NCBI RefSeq assembly: GCF_007991755.1
Contig: NZ_BJYY01000012.1
Coordinates: 124,001 to 188,000 of the forward strand
Length of the DNA stretch: 64,000 bases
Direction: 5' to 3'
Source of the DNA: Cellulomonas aerilata
GTDB taxonomy: Bacteria; Actinomycetota; Actinomycetes; Actinomycetales; Cellulomonadaceae
The translations under genes and the position numbers were made by a program. The notes below the pieces were generated by a model. That model made no database searches, had not been told where the DNA came from, and saw only the letters and a program-made list of their open reading frames with translations. Shown piece after piece: positions 1 to 8,070 of this stretch (position 1 is its first letter; every line of letters begins with the position of its first letter).

Positions 1-953
1 GCGGCGTGGGCGAGATCTTCGCCGGCGCACCGCCGGAGCTGACCCGGTCGATCTCGCTGCAGCAGACCCTGCAGCTCGTCCGGGTCGCCGTCGACGTCGT
101 GGAGGAGAACAGCGACCAGCTCGCGGCGCCGGGAGACGAGCGGGACCTGCGCGAGGCCGTGCTGCGCTACTCGCGCGAGGTCGCGTTCTCCGCGGCCGAG
201 GTCTACGCCCGCGCAGCCGAGGTGCGCGGCGCGTGGGACGCACGCCTGGAGGCGCTGGTCGTCGACGCGCTGGTCCGCGGGGAGGCGGACGACTCGCTGC
301 GGTCGCGGGTCGCGGCGCTGGGCTGGTCCGGACGCGGGTCGACGCTGGTCATGGTGGGGACCTCCACGTCCCCGCTGGACGACGTGCGGGCCTCCGACCT
401 GCGCCGGGCCACCCGCCGGGCCGCCGACGACGCCCTCGTCGGCATCCAGGGCGACCGGCTCGTCGTCTTCCTGGGCGGCGAGGGGGACCTGCGGGCCGCC
501 GCGACCAGCCTGCTCCCCCGGTTCGGCCCCGGCCCGGTGGTGGTCGGTCCCCTGGTGCAGGGCCTGGAGGACTCCGCCCGGTCGGCGCGCGCCGCGCTGG
601 CCGGCCTGCTGGCCGCGCCCGCCTGGGAGCAGGCGCCGCGACCCGTCGCGGCCGACGACCTGCTGCCCGAGCGCGTGCTCACCGGCGACGTGACCGCCCG
701 CCGGACGCTCATCGAGCAGGCGTACCGGCCGCTGCTGGCGAGCACCGGGTCCCTGCTGGACACGCTGTCCGCCTACCTCGGCACCGGGCGCTCGCTCGAG
801 GCGGCCGCCCGCACGCTCTACGTGCACCCCAACACGGTCCGGTACCGGCTTCGCAAGGTGGCCGAGGTGACCGGCTGGGACCCGCTGGACGCGCGCGAGT
901 CCTACGTCCTGCAGACCGCCCTGGCGCTCGGCCGGCTCGAGGTGACCTTGTAG
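1..953 (+). CDS. fasR: FasR-like PucR/CdaR-family transcriptional regulator (5' end outside window)
   Basis: The frame is already open at the first base, so the N-terminus is missing and about 317 residues remain; the GTG at position 6 is probably internal. The C-terminus carries the PucR-type helix-turn-helix (YVHPNTVRYRLRKV) typical of this family. In Streptomyces the regulator immediately upstream of fabD-fabH-acpP-fabF is FasR, an activator of that fatty acid synthase operon; the same order here supports the name. The middle part looks like the usual poorly conserved sensing region. It ends 78 bases before fabD and is probably its regulator; direct operon membership is inferred. Confidence 0.85.
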   Translation, partial: GVGEIFAGAPPELTRSISLQQTLQLVRVAVDVVEENSDQLAAPGDERDLREAVLRYSREVAFSAAEVYARAAEVRGAWDARLEALVVDALVRGEADDSLRSRVAALGWSGRGSTLVMVGTSTSPLDDVRASDLRRATRRAADDALVGIQGDRLVVFLGGEGDLRAAATSLLPRFGPGPVVVGPLVQGLEDSARSARAALAGLLAAPAWEQAPRPVAADDLLPERVLTGDVTARRTLIEQAYRPLLASTGSLLDTLSAYLGTGRSLEAAARTLYVHPNTVRYRLRKVAEVTGWDPLDARESYVLQTALALGRLEVTL

Positions 954-1031
954 CGTCCGGACAAAGCGCCCTCGGATCCTTCGTGCGGGTCGGCACGTCG
1001 GACCACCCGCCCGGTTCGGCACAGTGGACGG

Positions 1032-2030
1032 GTGCTCGTCGTCGCCTGCCCCGGCCAGGGGGCCCAGTCCCCCGGCATGCTCGCACCCTGGCTGGAGCTG
1101 CCCGGTGCGGCCGAGCTCCTCGGGACGTGGTCGGACGTGGTCGGCCAGGACCTGGTCGGGCACGGCACGACGTCGGACGCGGAGACGATCCGCGACACCG
1201 CCGTGGCCCAGCCGCTGCTCGTCGCGACCGCGCTGCTCACGGCCCGCGCGCTCCTCGCGGCCGGGACGGACCAGCGGCTCGACGAGGTCGACCTCGCGAC
1301 GTCCGGCGGTGTCGACGTCGCCGCGGGTCACTCCGTCGGCGAGTTCGGCGCTGCGGCGATCGCCGGGGTGCTGACCGACGCCGAGGCCCTGGCTCTGGTC
1401 GCCGTCCGCGGCGCGGCGATGGCGCGGGCTGCCGCAGCCACGCCGACGGGGATGAGCGCGATGCTCGGCGGCGACCCGGAGGAGGTCCTGGCCCGGCTGG
1501 CCGCCCTGGGGCTGACCGCGGCCAACGTCAACGGGGGCGGGCAGGTCGTCGCCGCGGGGACGCTGGAGGCGCTCGCCGAGCTGGCTGCCGCGCCGCCCGC
1601 CCGCACCCGCGTGGTGCCCCTGCAGGTGGCCGGCGCCTTCCACACCACGCACATGGCACCGGCGGTGGCCGAGCTGGCCGCCCAGGCCGCCACCGTGCAG
1701 GCGCGCGACCCGCGCACGGTCCTGCTGTCCAACGCCGACGGCACCCGCGTGACCTCCGGTGCGCAGGCCCTCGACCGGCTCGTGGCGCAGGTCGCCAACC
1801 CGGTCCGGTGGGACCTGTGCCAGACGACCCTGCAGGCCATGGGCGTCACGGGCCTGATCGAGGTGGCCCCGGCCGGAGTGCTCACCGGACTGGCCCGACG
1901 TACGCTTCCGGGGGTCGAGACGGTCGCCGTGAAGACGCCCGCCGACCTCGGCACGGCCCGCGACCTCGTCGCCCGCCACGCGGGCGCGTCGCACGCCGCC
2001 ACCCCCGACCAGCAGAGGAACCCGTCGTGA
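1032..2030 (+). CDS. fabD: Malonyl-CoA:ACP transacylase FabD
   Basis: Cytosolic enzyme that moves malonyl groups from CoA to acyl carrier protein, feeding type II fatty acid synthesis. The protein is 332 residues, a normal length. It begins with the family hallmark PGQGAQ, has the nucleophile in GHSVGE (Ser101) and the catalytic His in GAFHTTHM (His204). Translation starts at GTG; no strong ribosome binding site is seen. The stop overlaps the fabH start in a GTGA, indicating translational coupling within one operon. Confidence 0.96.
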   Translation: MLVVACPGQGAQSPGMLAPWLELPGAAELLGTWSDVVGQDLVGHGTTSDAETIRDTAVAQPLLVATALLTARALLAAGTDQRLDEVDLATSGGVDVAAGHSVGEFGAAAIAGVLTDAEALALVAVRGAAMARAAAATPTGMSAMLGGDPEEVLARLAALGLTAANVNGGGQVVAAGTLEALAELAAAPPARTRVVPLQVAGAFHTTHMAPAVAELAAQAATVQARDPRTVLLSNADGTRVTSGAQALDRLVAQVANPVRWDLCQTTLQAMGVTGLIEVAPAGVLTGLARRTLPGVETVAVKTPADLGTARDLVARHAGASHAATPDQQRNPS

Positions 2031-3031
2031 CCCGACCGACCTTGACCCAGGCGACCGGCCCGGCGCACACCCGGATCCTGGGCCTGGGCGCCGCCCGCGG
2101 TGAGCTCACCGTCACCAACGACGAGCTCGTGGGGCCGATCGACTCCTCCGACGAGTGGATCCGCCAGCGGACCGGGATCGTCACCCGTCGCCGCGCCGGC
2201 GCCGGCACGGACGTCCTGGACCTGGCGGAGATCGCCGCCAACGACGCGATCAAGAACGCCGGGCTGACCGGTGCGGACATCGACGCCGTCCTGCTGTCCA
2301 CGGTCACGTACTTCCACCAGACCCCGGCCGGCGCGGCGATCATCGCCGACCGCGTCGGTGCCACCCCGGCCGCCGCGTGGGACATCTCGGCCGCCTGCGC
2401 CGGCTACTGCTACGGGATCGGGCAGGCGGACGCCCTCGTCCGCGCCGGCACCGCCCGCAACGTGCTGGTCATCGGCGCGGAGAAGATGAGCGACTTCGTC
2501 GACCCGACCGACCGGAGCATCTCGTTCCTGCTCGGCGACGGCGCCGGGGCCGTGGTCGTCGGCGCGTCGGACACCCCCGGCATCGGCCCGACCGTGTGGG
2601 GCTCCGACGGCTCGCAGGCGCAGGCCATCCGCCAGACCCACTCGTGGCTGGACGTCCGTGACGGCGACGCCGGCTGGCCGACCCTGCGTCAGGAGGGGCC
2701 CACCGTCTTCAAGTGGGCCGGCTTCCAGATGGCGCCCGTCGCGCAGCAGGCGATGGCTGCCGCCGGCGTCGAGCCGGAGCAGATCGAGGCCTTCATCCCC
2801 CACCAGGCGAACATGCGGATCATCGACCAGATGATCAAGCAGCTGAAGCTGCCGGAGTCCGTCGTGGTCGGTCGGGACATCGCCGACACCGGGAACACCT
2901 CCGCGGCGTCGATCCCGCTCGCCACCGAGCGGCTCCTGCGCGAGGGCCAGGTGGACAGCGGCGCGCTGGCCCTGCAGATCGGCTTCGGGGCGGGTCTGGT
3001 CTACGCGGCGCAGGTCGTCGTCCTGCCCTGA
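2027..3031 (+). CDS. fabH: Beta-ketoacyl-ACP synthase III FabH
   Basis: Starts chain building by condensing an acyl-CoA primer with malonyl-ACP. The product is 334 residues. The catalytic triad is visible: Cys124 in ISAACAG, the His in the IPHQANMRI segment and the Asn in DTGNTSAAS. The GTG start shares bases with the fabD stop. In Gram-positive actinobacteria FabH often prefers branched primers, but the sequence alone does not show primer choice here. Confidence 0.96.
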   Translation: MTRPTLTQATGPAHTRILGLGAARGELTVTNDELVGPIDSSDEWIRQRTGIVTRRRAGAGTDVLDLAEIAANDAIKNAGLTGADIDAVLLSTVTYFHQTPAGAAIIADRVGATPAAAWDISAACAGYCYGIGQADALVRAGTARNVLVIGAEKMSDFVDPTDRSISFLLGDGAGAVVVGASDTPGIGPTVWGSDGSQAQAIRQTHSWLDVRDGDAGWPTLRQEGPTVFKWAGFQMAPVAQQAMAAAGVEPEQIEAFIPHQANMRIIDQMIKQLKLPESVVVGRDIADTGNTSAASIPLATERLLREGQVDSGALALQIGFGAGLVYAAQVVVLP

Positions 3032-3083
3032 CACACTTCACCCCGTTCGAGACCAGCTCGACCCCAACAAGAGGAGACACCCC

Positions 3084-3332
3084 ATGGCGCACAGCGAGCA
3101 GGAAGTCCTGGCCGGTCTGGCCGAGATCGTCAGCGAGGAGACCGGCCTTCCGACCGACTCCGTCCTGCCCGACAAGTCCTTCACCGACGACCTGGACATC
3201 GACTCCCTGTCGATGATGACGATCGTCACGCTCGCCGAGGAGAAGTTCTCCGTGCGCATCCCCGACGACGAGGTCAAGAACCTCGCGACCGTCGGCGACG
3301 CCGTCTCCTTCATCACCAGCGCGCAGGCCTGA
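3084..3332 (+). CDS. acpP: Acyl carrier protein
   Basis: Small acidic protein of 82 residues that carries growing acyl chains on a phosphopantetheine arm. The attachment serine is Ser41 within DIDSLSM. Helix-rich, strongly negative composition matches the family. A clear AAGAGGAG-like ribosome binding site lies just before the ATG, better than those of the neighbouring fab genes, which fits the large amounts of carrier protein cells need. A strong hairpin follows the gene and may help set its separate expression level. Confidence 0.97.
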   Translation: MAHSEQEVLAGLAEIVSEETGLPTDSVLPDKSFTDDLDIDSLSMMTIVTLAEEKFSVRIPDDEVKNLATVGDAVSFITSAQA

Positions 3333-3360
3333 CGCCTCCGCACCCCGCACGGCCCCGCGA

Positions 3361-3393
3361 GCGGGCGCCCGCCCACCCTCGGCGGGCGCCCGC
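3361..3393 (+). terminator. Strong hairpin between acpP and fabF
   Basis: Perfect 13-bp arms (GCGGGCGCCCGCC and its complement) enclose a 7-base loop, without a following T-run. It sits inside the operon, 28 bases after the acpP stop and 33 bases before fabF. It could be a partial terminator or a 3' stabiliser of acpP mRNA; which one cannot be decided from sequence. Confidence 0.55.
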
Positions 3394-3426
3394 CGCACCC
3401 GCCCTTCCCGCCCAGGAGCCCCAGCC

Positions 3427-4671
3427 ATGAGCACCGAACCCGACGTCGTGATCACCGGTCTCGGCGCGACCACCCCGCTCGGCGGCGACGTCGCGAGCAC
3501 CTGGGACGCCGCGCTCGCCGGCAAGTCCGGCATCCGGACCCTCGACAACGACTGGGCGGACAGGTACGAGATACCGGTCCGCTTCGCCGGCACCCTGGCG
3601 CAGCCCGCGTCCGAGCGACTGTCCCGCCCGGAGACCAAGCGGATGGACCCGTCCGCGCAGTACGCGCTCGTCGCGGCGCGCGAGGCCTGGGCCGACGCCG
3701 GGGCGCCGGAGATCGACGGCGAGCGCCTCGGCGCCGTCGTCGCGTCCGGCATCGGCGGCATCTGGACGCTGCTCGACGGCTGGGACGTGGTGCGGGAGAA
3801 GGGCGCACGGCGCGTCCTGCCCATGACCGTCCCCATGCTCATGCCGAACTCCCCCGCCGCGAACGTCTCGATCGAGTTCGGTGCCCGGGCCGGCGTGCAC
3901 GCGCCGGTCTCCGCCTGCGCCTCCGGCGCCGAGGCGATCGCGTGGGGCGTCGGGATGATCCGCTCCGGCCGCGCCGACGTCGTCATCGCCGGCGGCACCG
4001 AGGCCGTCGTCCACCCCATGCCGATCTCCGCCTTCGCGGCGATGAAGGCGCTGTCGACCCGCAACGACGACCCCGCCGGGGCGTCGCGGCCGTACGACGT
4101 CACGCGCGACGGCTTCGTCATGAGCGAGGGTGCCGGCGTCGTCGTGCTGGAGAGCGCCGAGCACGCCCGCGCCCGCGGCGCGAAGGTCTACGGCCGGGTG
4201 GCCGGCTACGGGATGACCGGCGATGCGCACCACATCGCCGCGCCGGAGCCGACCGGCGTCGGGCAGACCACCGCCATGCGCTACGCGCTGCAGGACGCCG
4301 GCGTCACCCCGCACGACGTCGTGCACATCAACGCGCACGCCACGTCGACCTCCGTCGGCGACATGATCGAGGCCCGCGGCATCCGTGCCGTCTTCGGCAC
4401 GGACGCGGACCACATGCGCCTGTCGGCCACCAAGTCGATGACCGGGCACCTGCTCGGCGCGGCCGGGGCGCTGGAGTCCATCTTCAGCGTGCTGGCGCTG
4501 CGCGACCGGCTCGCTCCCCCGACCATCAACGTGTCCCAGCCGGACCCGGACCTCGACCTCGACCTGGTGCGCGACACGCCGCGGGAGCTGCCCCAGGGGC
4601 AGATCGCGGCGATCAACAACTCGTTCGGCTTCGGCGGCCACAACGTGGCCCTGGTGCTGACCAGCGCCTGA
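3427..4671 (+). CDS. fabF: Beta-ketoacyl-ACP synthase II FabF
   Basis: Elongating condensing enzyme of type II fatty acid synthesis, 414 residues. The active-site Cys164 lies in VSACASGAEA, and the two catalytic histidines in NAHATSTSVGD and KSMTGHLLGAAG. The ATG is preceded by CCCAGGAGCC as ribosome binding site. It is the last gene of the fab operon and is followed by a strong bidirectional terminator. The C-terminal NNSFGFGGHN motif is intact. Confidence 0.96.
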   Translation: MSTEPDVVITGLGATTPLGGDVASTWDAALAGKSGIRTLDNDWADRYEIPVRFAGTLAQPASERLSRPETKRMDPSAQYALVAAREAWADAGAPEIDGERLGAVVASGIGGIWTLLDGWDVVREKGARRVLPMTVPMLMPNSPAANVSIEFGARAGVHAPVSACASGAEAIAWGVGMIRSGRADVVIAGGTEAVVHPMPISAFAAMKALSTRNDDPAGASRPYDVTRDGFVMSEGAGVVVLESAEHARARGAKVYGRVAGYGMTGDAHHIAAPEPTGVGQTTAMRYALQDAGVTPHDVVHINAHATSTSVGDMIEARGIRAVFGTDADHMRLSATKSMTGHLLGAAGALESIFSVLALRDRLAPPTINVSQPDPDLDLDLVRDTPRELPQGQIAAINNSFGFGGHNVALVLTSA

Positions 4672-4690
4672 GGGGTCCTCGGCACGTACT

Positions 4691-4724
4691 GCGGCCCCGC
4701 ACCGGACGTCCGGTGCGGGGCCGC
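4691..4724. terminator. Bidirectional terminator between fabF and the DUF3145 gene
   Basis: A perfect 34-base palindrome (17-base arms centred on GGAC/GTCC) lies between two converging genes, 19 bases after the fabF stop and 20 bases before the end of the DUF3145 gene. This stem can end transcription from both sides. Confidence 0.85.
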
Positions 4725-4744
4725 GGTGCATGCGAGGCGGGCGC

Positions 4745-5245
4745 TCAGCCGACCCGGTGCAGCCACCGCACCGGCGCCCCGGCGCCGGCGTACCGGAACG
4801 GCTCGAGCTCGTCGTCCCACGCCTGGCCCAGCGCGAGGTGAAGCTCCACCTGCAGGCGGGCCGGGTCGCCCACGTGCTGCAGCGCGGCGCGGATGCGGTC
4901 CTCGGGCACGACGACGTTGCCGTGCACGTCGGTCGCCGCGTGGAAGATGCCCAGCTCGGGGGTGTGGCTCCAGCGGGAGCCGTCGGCCCCGTGGCTGGCC
5001 TCCTCGGTGACCTCGTAGCGCAGGTGCGCCCAGCCGCGCAGGGCGGACGTCAGCCGTGAGCCGGTCCCCTGAGGGCCCTGCCACGAGTGCTCCGCCCGGT
5101 ACATCCCGGGCGCGGCAGGCTGCTCGATCCAGTCCAGCGACACGCGTGTGCCGAGCACGCTGCCCGCCGCCCACTCGACGTGCGGGCACAGCGCGCGCGG
5201 CGACGAGTGCACGAAAAGTACGCCGCGGGTGATGGCACCAGCCAT
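4745..5245 (-). CDS. DUF3145 family protein
   Basis: A 166-residue soluble protein recognised as DUF3145, a family restricted to actinobacteria and commonly found directly beside the fab cluster (SCO2391 position in Streptomyces). The start MAGAITRGVLFVHSSP and a conserved tryptophan-rich C-terminus (AWDDELEPFRY) are typical. An AGGAGGA ribosome binding site precedes the ATG. Function is unknown; the conserved location only suggests a link to lipid synthesis. Confidence 0.9.
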   Translation of the reverse strand: MAGAITRGVLFVHSSPRALCPHVEWAAGSVLGTRVSLDWIEQPAAPGMYRAEHSWQGPQGTGSRLTSALRGWAHLRYEVTEEASHGADGSRWSHTPELGIFHAATDVHGNVVVPEDRIRAALQHVGDPARLQVELHLALGQAWDDELEPFRYAGAGAPVRWLHRVG

Positions 5246-5400
5246 GTCGTTCCTCCTGTCGGGTCGAGGTTCGTCTTCCCCAACGACCTCATCCCGAACC
5301 GGGAGGTGTGCACGGTGTTCGCGGCGTGCTGCGCGTCATCATGCCCTACGCGCCGCGGGCGGCGCCAACGCGCGCCCGCCACGGTCGGGTGACAGGGGCC

Positions 5401-5886
5401 CTACAGCTGCTCGCGGACGGCGCGCATGGCCTTCTTGCGGACCGACCGCTCGAGGCGGTCCAGGTAGAGCATCCCGTCGAGGTGGTCCACCTCGTGCTGC
5501 AGGCAGCGGGCCATGAGCTCGGTGCCCTCCACGACGACCTCGTGACCGTCCAGGTCGGTCCCCACCACCCGGGCGTACCAGGCGCGCTTGGTCGGGAACC
5601 ACAGGCCGGGCACCGACAGGCACCCCTCGTCGCCGTCCTGGTAGTCCTCGGACAGCTCGACGATGGTCGGGTTGAGCACGTAGCCCACCTCGTCGTCGAT
5701 GTTCCAGGAGAAGGCGCGCAGCCCGACGCCGATCTGGTTGGCCGCCAGACCCGCACGCCCCTCGGTGTCGACCGTCTCGACGAGGTCGGCGACGAGGGAC
5801 CGGACGCGGTCGTCGACCTGGGTGATCGGCTCGCACGGTGTGCGCAGGACGGGGTCGCCGACGGTCCGGATCTCTCTCATCGCCAT
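5401..5886 (-). CDS. def: Peptide deformylase
   Basis: Removes the N-formyl group from new proteins in the cytosol, using a bound metal. With the start at [14 protein letters not shown] the protein is 161 residues. All three family motifs are present: GLAANQ (residues 46-51), EGCLS (87-91, metal-binding Cys89) and HEVDH (131-135, two metal-binding His and catalytic Glu132). The frame continues open upstream of this start, but that extension shows no conserved content, so the shorter start was chosen. A second Met two codons in is equally possible. Confidence 0.95.
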   Translation of the reverse strand: MAMREIRTVGDPVLRTPCEPITQVDDRVRSLVADLVETVDTEGRAGLAANQIGVGLRAFSWNIDDEVGYVLNPTIVELSEDYQDGDEGCLSVPGLWFPTKRAWYARVVGTDLDGHEVVVEGTELMARCLQHEVDHLDGMLYLDRLERSVRKKAMRAVREQL

Positions 5887-5998
5887 GGCGTCGATCCTGC
5901 CATGGCAGCGTGGACCGTCCGGCGCCACGACGGCACCGCCGGACGACGACGGTGCGTCGTCCGGCGGTGCTCGCCGGCGGGTGCCGGACGGCGGGCCG

Positions 5999-6235
5999 TC
6001 AGGCCTGCGGGTCGCGCTGCTCCGGGACCCCGGTGAGCAGCGTGCGGACCTCGTCCTCGTGGAAGCGGCGGTGGCCACCGAGCGTGCGGATGGCGGAGAT
6101 CTTCCCCGCCTTCGCCCAGCGCGTCACCGTCTTGGGGTCCACCCGGAACAGCGTGGCGACCTCGGACGGCGTGAGCAGGGATCCGGACGCACTCGGGTCC
6201 TGCCCCGGGGACCGGGGGGTGAGGGGCATGGTCAT
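5999..6235 (-). CDS. bldC: BldC-like MerR-type DNA-binding protein
   Basis: A 78-residue protein made almost entirely of one winged helix-turn-helix (residues about 21-68), with the stretch [16 protein letters not shown] and TLGGHRR that mark BldC. In Streptomyces BldC delays entry into development by binding direct repeats cooperatively; in non-sporulating actinobacteria its targets are less clear. The start is preceded by AGGAG about 10 bases away. The 5' leader of roughly 100 bases folds into a candidate c-di-GMP-I riboswitch whose closing stem contains part of this ribosome binding site, so translation may respond to c-di-GMP. Confidence 0.9.
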   Translation of the reverse strand: MTMPLTPRSPGQDPSASGSLLTPSEVATLFRVDPKTVTRWAKAGKISAIRTLGGHRRFHEDEVRTLLTGVPEQRDPQA

Positions 6236-6247
6236 CGCTGTGCTTCT

Positions 6248-6335
6248 CCTGTCGTTCGGTGGCTCGGCTGACCGTCGAGGGTCCCGTGGCTGTGCGTCCC
6301 CGGCTCGCACCGGGTTTGCCGTTGTCGCTGACAGG
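6248..6335 (-). promoter_or_regulatory. Candidate c-di-GMP-I (GEMM) riboswitch upstream of bldC
   Basis: Read on the minus strand, the leader has the GEMM core in order: GGCAAACC, a hairpin CCGGU/GCCGG capped by a GCGA (GNRA) tetraloop, GGGACGCACAGCC, then a second arm ending GGUCAGCC...CCACCG. This parallels the Vc2 aptamer, including the G, A and C expected at ligand positions 20, 47 and 92; one A of the usual GCAAAGCC is a C. The ends pair as CCUGUC (6335-6330) with GACAGG (6253-6248), and the last bases of that stem belong to the AGGAG ribosome binding site at 6250-6246. Closing the stem should therefore hinder translation of bldC. Family assignment is by eye. Confidence 0.7.
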
Positions 6336-6600
6336 GACATCATCGGCCGAAGACGGACATTTGTGCGGCAACGCGCGGACGACTGGGCCGAATGGGTCGA
6401 TCCGGACGCCGACGTCCCTTTCGGCAGGTCGGGGCGGGGCGCCGGCAGAGGCCCGGGCACGGGCCTCGGTGTCCCGACGCCGGACCGGATCCGCACGCGG
6501 AGAGCCGACCGAAAGGGGTGCCGCGCAGGTAAAGAGTGTCCTAAGATGGCGTCAACGCCCAGGCGCGAGCGGGGCGCGGCGGGCTTCGAACCGCCGGACG

Positions 6601-6635
6601 AGGGGCGCCTCACCCTGTGCGGGTGAGGCGCCCCT
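6601..6635 (+). terminator. Orphan intrinsic terminator-like hairpin
   Basis: Perfect 15-bp arms with a 5-base loop (TGTGC), followed by TTC. No protein gene lies upstream on the same strand: bldC reads away from it. It either ends a short untranslated RNA starting near 6555 (a TAAGAT box lies at 6542-6547) or regulates the small ORF downstream. Confidence 0.6.
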
Positions 6636-6711
6636 TCACCTGTCCCTAGGCGGCTCCGTCGCGGCGGTCCTACGGTGGCTGGACCACCACTCGACCGAGG
6701 AGAGCAGTGCG

Positions 6712-6858
6712 ATGACGCAGCCTGACGAGACCCCCGACTCCCTGGTGCCGGAGGCCGACGAGAACCTCCAGGACGAGGAGCTCGCGCCCGAGGAGACGAG
6801 CCGCGACCTGCCGAGCATCGGCACGGACAGCGACCCGGCCAGCTTCCTGCGGGGCTAG
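6712..6858 (+). CDS. Small acidic hypothetical protein
   Basis: A 48-residue, strongly acidic, probably disordered protein (MTQPDETPDSLVPEADEN at its start) without any recognised domain. A GAGGAG ribosome binding site precedes the ATG by 10 bases and a TACGGT box at 6671-6676 could be its -10 element, which together make it more convincing than chance. It lies alone between an orphan hairpin and a tRNA gene. No function can be proposed. Confidence 0.55.
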   Translation: MTQPDETPDSLVPEADENLQDEELAPEETSRDLPSIGTDSDPASFLRG

Positions 6859-6988
6859 CACGCGGACGAGCTCGCCCGGCGGGTGGGACGGCGCCGCTGA
6901 GGCGCCGTGGGTGCCCGTCGGCGACCGGCCGCACGCGGTCCGCGGTGCGTGCGGGCACGGCGGACCCGACCGGTAGCCTGGCCTGCGC

Positions 6989-7062
6989 GGGCCAGTAGCT
7001 CAGCCGGTCAGAGCAGCGGACTCATAATCCGTCGGTCGTGGGTTCAAGCCCCACCTGGCCCA
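6989..7062 (+). tRNA. tRNA with CAU anticodon (elongator Met or Ile2)
   Basis: A full cloverleaf: acceptor arm GGGCCAG/CTGGCCC, D-arm GCTC...GAGC, anticodon stem GCGGA/TCCGT with loop CTCATAA, and T-arm GTGGG/CCCAC with TTCAAGC. The 3' CCA is not encoded. A CAU anticodon is used by elongator methionine tRNA and by the isoleucine tRNA whose C34 becomes lysidine; the GGGC-type acceptor leans to Ile2, but sequence comparison is needed. A TAGCCT -10 box lies at 6974-6979. Confidence 0.95.
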
Positions 7063-7143
7063 CCCGCACGGCGTGCTCCGTGTGCCGCTGGACCGGGCGC
7101 GAGGGTCATCGCCGGGAGGTCCCGGGGCGAGCTCCCACGCCGG

Positions 7144-7326
7144 GCGCCTGATACCCGCCGAGCCGCCGCCCCGCTCCAGCGTCCGCGCCAGCACGGACCG
7201 GGCCGCCTTCCGGCCGAGGTCCATGGCCGGCTGGTGGACGTCGACAGAGCCGGCTGGCACCGCAGCGTCCAGACCCTGCCGTCCAAGCCGACGATGCCTA
7301 CGTCGTCCGGAACCCTGTGCGCCTAC
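7144..7326 (-). pseudogene. Remnant of a LacI-family regulator (C-terminal part)
   Basis: Between about 7186 and 7322 the DNA closely resembles the 3' part of the intact lacI-type gene at 9408-10430 (its 9483-9618 stretch). Both encode the segment LRCQPALST followed by QPAMDLGRKAA. In the remnant one base is missing where the intact gene has GTGCACCGTCGACAG, so the two halves are in different frames, and the DNA-binding domain is absent. It lies directly after the tRNA gene. It is a dead copy left by duplication or recombination. Confidence 0.75.
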
Positions 7327-7381
7327 GTCCCGGCGTCCCGGCGTCCCGGCGTCCCGGCGTCTCTGCGTCTCGGCGTCTCTG
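7326..7381. repeat. 8-bp tandem repeat (CGTCCCGG)
   Basis: Four perfect copies of CGTCCCGG are followed by three degenerate copies (CGTCTCTG, CGTCTCGG, CGTCTCTG). The unit is not a multiple of three and no gene crosses it. It lies between the lacI remnant and the TetR gene, and looks like slippage expansion. Confidence 0.8.
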
Positions 7382-7429
7382 TGTCCGGCACAGCGTGCCC
7401 ACGGCGGGTCGTCGCCGTCTGCCGACGCC

Positions 7430-8017
7430 CTACGGGCGACGGTGCAGCGTTGCGGTCAGCGTCGCGGCCAGGTGAGTTTGGGCGGCGGCGGTGGTCAGCC
7501 GTCCCAGCCGGACACCGTCCGCGGCGCCCACCATCAACCAGGTCAACATCGTCAGCACCCACTCAGGGTCCACCTCGACCCGGAAGTCCCCGCTCTCCTG
7601 ACCTCGGCGCACCAACCGACGCAGCGACTCCTCCGTCGCCGCCGTCTGCTCCAGCAGCGCGGCCTCCACGTGCTCCTGCAGCGGCTGCAGACCGAGCAGT
7701 CCCACGACGGCCGCCAACCTCCCCAGGCCCTCGACCACGCGCTCCAGAGCCTGCACCGGGGAACCGTCGTCCGGCGCAGCGTCCTGCACCGCACGCACGA
7801 ACGCCTCCGCCGCCGCCTGGCACAGCTCGGCGACGAGCGCAGCACGGGAGGGGAAGCGCCGGAACAGCGTGGCCCGGCTGATCCCGGCTGCGGCAGCCAG
7901 CTCGGGCATCGAGGCAGCCGGCGCCAGGGCGAGGTGCCGCGCGACCGACGCGGCCACCGGATCCGCGAAGAACTCGCCTGCGGAAGCGGACGGGTGGGGC
8001 GACGAGGGAGCGGGCAT
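7430..8017 (-). CDS. TetR-family transcriptional regulator
   Basis: A 195-residue regulator with the TetR-type helix-turn-helix at residues about 38-64 (MPELAAAAGISRATLFRRF), followed by an all-helical C-terminal ligand domain. It is divergent from the GAP-family membrane protein gene, 53 bases away. An inverted repeat TGAGACG-CTCG-CGTCTCA lies between them and is the likely operator, so it probably represses both its own gene and the membrane protein. The ligand is unknown. Confidence 0.88.
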   Translation of the reverse strand: MPAPSSPHPSASAGEFFADPVAASVARHLALAPAASMPELAAAAGISRATLFRRFPSRAALVAELCQAAAEAFVRAVQDAAPDDGSPVQALERVVEGLGRLAAVVGLLGLQPLQEHVEAALLEQTAATEESLRRLVRRGQESGDFRVEVDPEWVLTMLTWLMVGAADGVRLGRLTTAAAQTHLAATLTATLHRRP

Positions 8018-8033
8018 CCCCTGAGCGTACGAG

Positions 8034-8070
8034 TGAGACGCTCGCGTCTCAAATCAGTTAGCATCGTCTC
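8034..8070 (+). promoter_or_regulatory. TetR operator and leaderless promoter of the GAP-family gene
   Basis: The 18-base inverted repeat TGAGACG-CTCG-CGTCTCA spans 8034-8051, and a third half-site CGTCTCA is at 8065-8071. A TAGCAT -10 box at 8059-8064 sits exactly 6 bases before the ATG at 8071, so the message is expected to start at the start codon. The inverted repeat covers the -35 area, as a repressor site would. Confidence 0.65.

Noticed and set aside
6248-6335. c-di-AMP (ydaO) or cobalamin riboswitch upstream of bldC
   Set aside because: Their conserved cores are not present; the GGCAAACC / GNRA hairpin / GGGACGCA order fits GEMM-I.
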